From NCBI GenBank assembly GCA_005880055.1, contig VBJS01000002.1:1-15325 (forward strand): 15,325 nt of DNA. Direction: 5' to 3'. Source of the DNA: Chloroflexota bacterium (lineage in GTDB: Bacteria > Chloroflexota > Dehalococcoidia > SM23-28-2 > RBG-16-64-32). The translations under genes and the position numbers were made by a program. Positions 14,248 through 15,325 of the stretch are shown one piece after another (within the stretch, counting starts at the first letter, position 1; each line of letters starts with the position of its first letter). The notes below the pieces were generated by a model, which saw nothing but the letters and a program-made list of their open reading frames with translations, did not search any database and was not told the DNA's origin.

Positions 14248-14694
14248 CTAATCCGCTTGGAAACCCACCGCCCGGTGGCTCAGGTCGCAGTACGGCTTGT
14301 TGCTGGAGTGTCCGCAGCGGCAGAATGCGACTCTGGTCGCCCGGCGTATGATCTCGCCCCTGGCGTTTATCACTTCGATGTCGCCGCGGACGAAAAGAGG
14401 CCCGTTTGGACGCGGCTGCACGGTGCTCGGGACGTCGGGCGTTTCTTGAGGCGGCCCGCCCGTTCGTTCGTAGCGCAGCGCGCCGGTCGGGCAGGTCCGG
14501 ATGGCGGCGGCGATCTCTTCCGCGCCGGCAGCATCCACTCGCACCCAGGGTCGGGCGTTTGGATCGAATACGCCCGGAAGGGCGCGAATGCAGTTGGCCA
14601 CGTGGATGCAGAGGCTGGGCTCCCAATGGACGACAATTCCGGCGCCTTCGTATTGGCGGAGAACATCGGGTTTGTGTCGCGCCTCAGCTTCCAT
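14248..14694 (-). CDS. YjdI-like 4Fe-4S domain fused to a CDGSH iron-sulfur domain
   Basis: This 148-residue protein binds iron-sulfur clusters and probably serves electron transfer or redox sensing; its partner is unknown. Residues about 12-80 match the single-cluster ferredoxin-like domain of YjdI (Fer4_19), with CIHVANC, the GVFDPNARPWV core and CPTGALRY. Residues about 95-148 form a CDGSH-type domain with CRCGHSSNKPYCDLSH, keeping the three Cys and one His ligands (CDLSH instead of CDGSH). I chose ATG 14694 because the family homology begins there; an open extension to 14937 overlaps the acetyltransferase gene in another frame. The start overlaps the upstream stop by 11 bases, which indicates an operon. 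Confidence 0.9.
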   Translation of the reverse strand: MEAEARHKPDVLRQYEGAGIVVHWEPSLCIHVANCIRALPGVFDPNARPWVRVDAAGAEEIAAAIRTCPTGALRYERTGGPPQETPDVPSTVQPRPNGPLFVRGDIEVINARGEIIRRATRVAFCRCGHSSNKPYCDLSHRAVGFQAD

Positions 14695-15016
14695 CGCGTA
14701 ACTCCTTCGGGCCCGCCCGTGGGTGCACCAAGTCAGCATACTCTGGGTGCCGCTCGATGTATGAAGCGACATACGGGCACATCGGCACGACCTCCAGGCC
14801 GTTTGCTCGGGCATAATCGAGCGCGTGCCGGGCCAGCTTGGCGGCGATGCCATGGCCCTCGAGCGATGGCGGGACTTCCGTGTGTATGTAAGTGATCGTC
14901 GAGTCATTTCGGCGATACGTGACGAATGCAAGTTCATCGCGAACGCGAATCTCGAAGCGGTTGGCGTCCCTGTTGTCGATCACTTCCAGGTCGTCGAGCC
15001 TGATGTCTTCCGCCAC
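14684..15016 (-). CDS. YjdJ/NATD1-like GNAT-fold N-acetyltransferase
   Basis: This 110-residue protein belongs to the small GNAT subgroup of E. coli YjdJ. It has an N-terminal sheet (NRFEIRVRDELAFVTYRR), a central YIHTEVPPSLEGHGIAAKLA with the acetyl-CoA pyrophosphate loop (EGHGIAAKL in place of Q/RxxGxG/A), and the family-typical LEVVPMCPYVASYIERHPEY. The acyl acceptor is unknown. The GTG start at 15016 comes ten bases after the stop of the upstream CDGSH gene, and the 3' end overlaps the next gene by 11 bases. In E. coli yjdI and yjdJ are also neighbours, so the pairing is conserved although the function is not established. Confidence 0.88.
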   Translation of the reverse strand: MAEDIRLDDLEVIDNRDANRFEIRVRDELAFVTYRRNDSTITYIHTEVPPSLEGHGIAAKLARHALDYARANGLEVVPMCPYVASYIERHPEYADLVHPRAGPKELRDGS

Positions 15017-15026
15017 GCCGAGTGCC

Positions 15027-15325
15027 CTACAGTCCGTCTTGAAAGCCGACCGATACGTGAGAACCGTCGCAAAACGGCTTGTTGCCCGATTCGCCGCAGC
15101 GACAGAGCGTGACTCGGTTCCTCACTTCATACGTTTGACCGTCCGCCGAGCTGATCGTGATTCCGCCGCGGATCCACAACGGTCCGCTCACTCCAGCCAC
15201 CGGGTCCTCCACGAGGCCTATCGACTGCTTGAATTCCGGCTCCCAGGGTTGGCCCGTGGCTTTGTCCCAGATGACTAGCCGGCCGGAAGGGCAGTTTCCT
15301 GCCATCCGCTTGACCATCTCCAGGA
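15027..15325 (-). CDS. CDGSH iron-sulfur domain protein (5' end outside the window)
   Basis: The frame continues to the window edge, so the N-terminus is missing; the ATG at 15317 is probably internal. The visible part has CPSGRLVIWD, which looks like the last Cys region of a ferredoxin-type domain, then a linker to GPLWIRGGITI and a canonical CDGSH motif CRCGESGNKPFCDGSH with all four ligands. The final residues (VGFQDGL) match the end of the second CDGSH protein (VGFQAD), so the two are probably paralogues with the same two-domain layout. It is the first visible gene of a three-gene minus-strand operon. Confidence 0.88.
   Translation of the reverse strand, partial: LEMVKRMAGNCPSGRLVIWDKATGQPWEPEFKQSIGLVEDPVAGVSGPLWIRGGITISSADGQTYEVRNRVTLCRCGESGNKPFCDGSHVSVGFQDGL

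Noticed and set aside
1..15325. CRISPR arrays, IS elements, rRNA genes
   Set aside because: No regularly spaced identical repeats of suitable length, no transposase-like frame, and no rRNA sequence were seen.

Overview
The window comes from a GC-rich bacterial chromosome. The gene complement and protein style (Rad50/YhaN-like ATPase, PhoR with closely spaced membrane helices, Pho order phoB-phoR-…-pstSCAB-phoU) would suit Chloroflexota. That placement is inference only; no rRNA or marker gene is present to settle it.

Layout. From 1 to 3387 the plus strand carries the 3' part of a Rad50/SbcC/YhaN-type ATPase, an OmpR-type regulator whose receiver domain has lost its phosphorylation residues, an array of four 11-bp repeats, and a very small sigma-70-like protein. 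From 3376 to 11197 the minus strand is one long phosphate-starvation block, read from high to low coordinates: phoB, phoR, a Pho-box array, a histidine-phosphatase-fold protein, a small helical protein, a second Pho-box array, pstS, a hairpin, pstC, pstA, pstB and phoU. PhoR/PhoB sense and respond to phosphate limitation, PstSCAB imports phosphate at high affinity, and PhoU links transporter state to PhoR. Two genes of this block are disrupted in the given sequence: pstC has an internal out-of-frame deletion, and phoU has a short out-of-frame deletion just before its last helix.

A tRNA-Lys(UUU) gene lies at 11309-11383. Its 3' half, starting exactly at the anticodon loop, is repeated at 13940-13984 (43 of 45 bases identical). 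This is the pattern left by tyrosine-recombinase integration at a tRNA. The 2.6 kb between the copies holds an ECF41/SigJ-type sigma factor with a fused SnoaL-like domain, a divergent VOC-fold gene, and a frameshifted, truncated amino-acid permease. There is no integrase, so it looks like a decayed island. The gap between the sigma and VOC genes contains a match to the ECF41 promoter motif on each strand, suggesting self-regulation plus control of the VOC gene.

From 14248 to the window end, a minus-strand operon encodes two CDGSH-type iron-sulfur proteins (one fused to a YjdI-like 4Fe-4S domain) around a YjdJ/NATD1-like small acetyltransferase. It resembles an expanded yjdI-yjdJ pair.

Most notable points: three four-unit Pho-box-like arrays, one upstream of the pseudo-receiver/sigma locus; two linked lesions in the Pst/PhoU operon; the tRNA-anchored island whose att copy seems to come from a different host tRNA; and the divergent ECF41 promoters.
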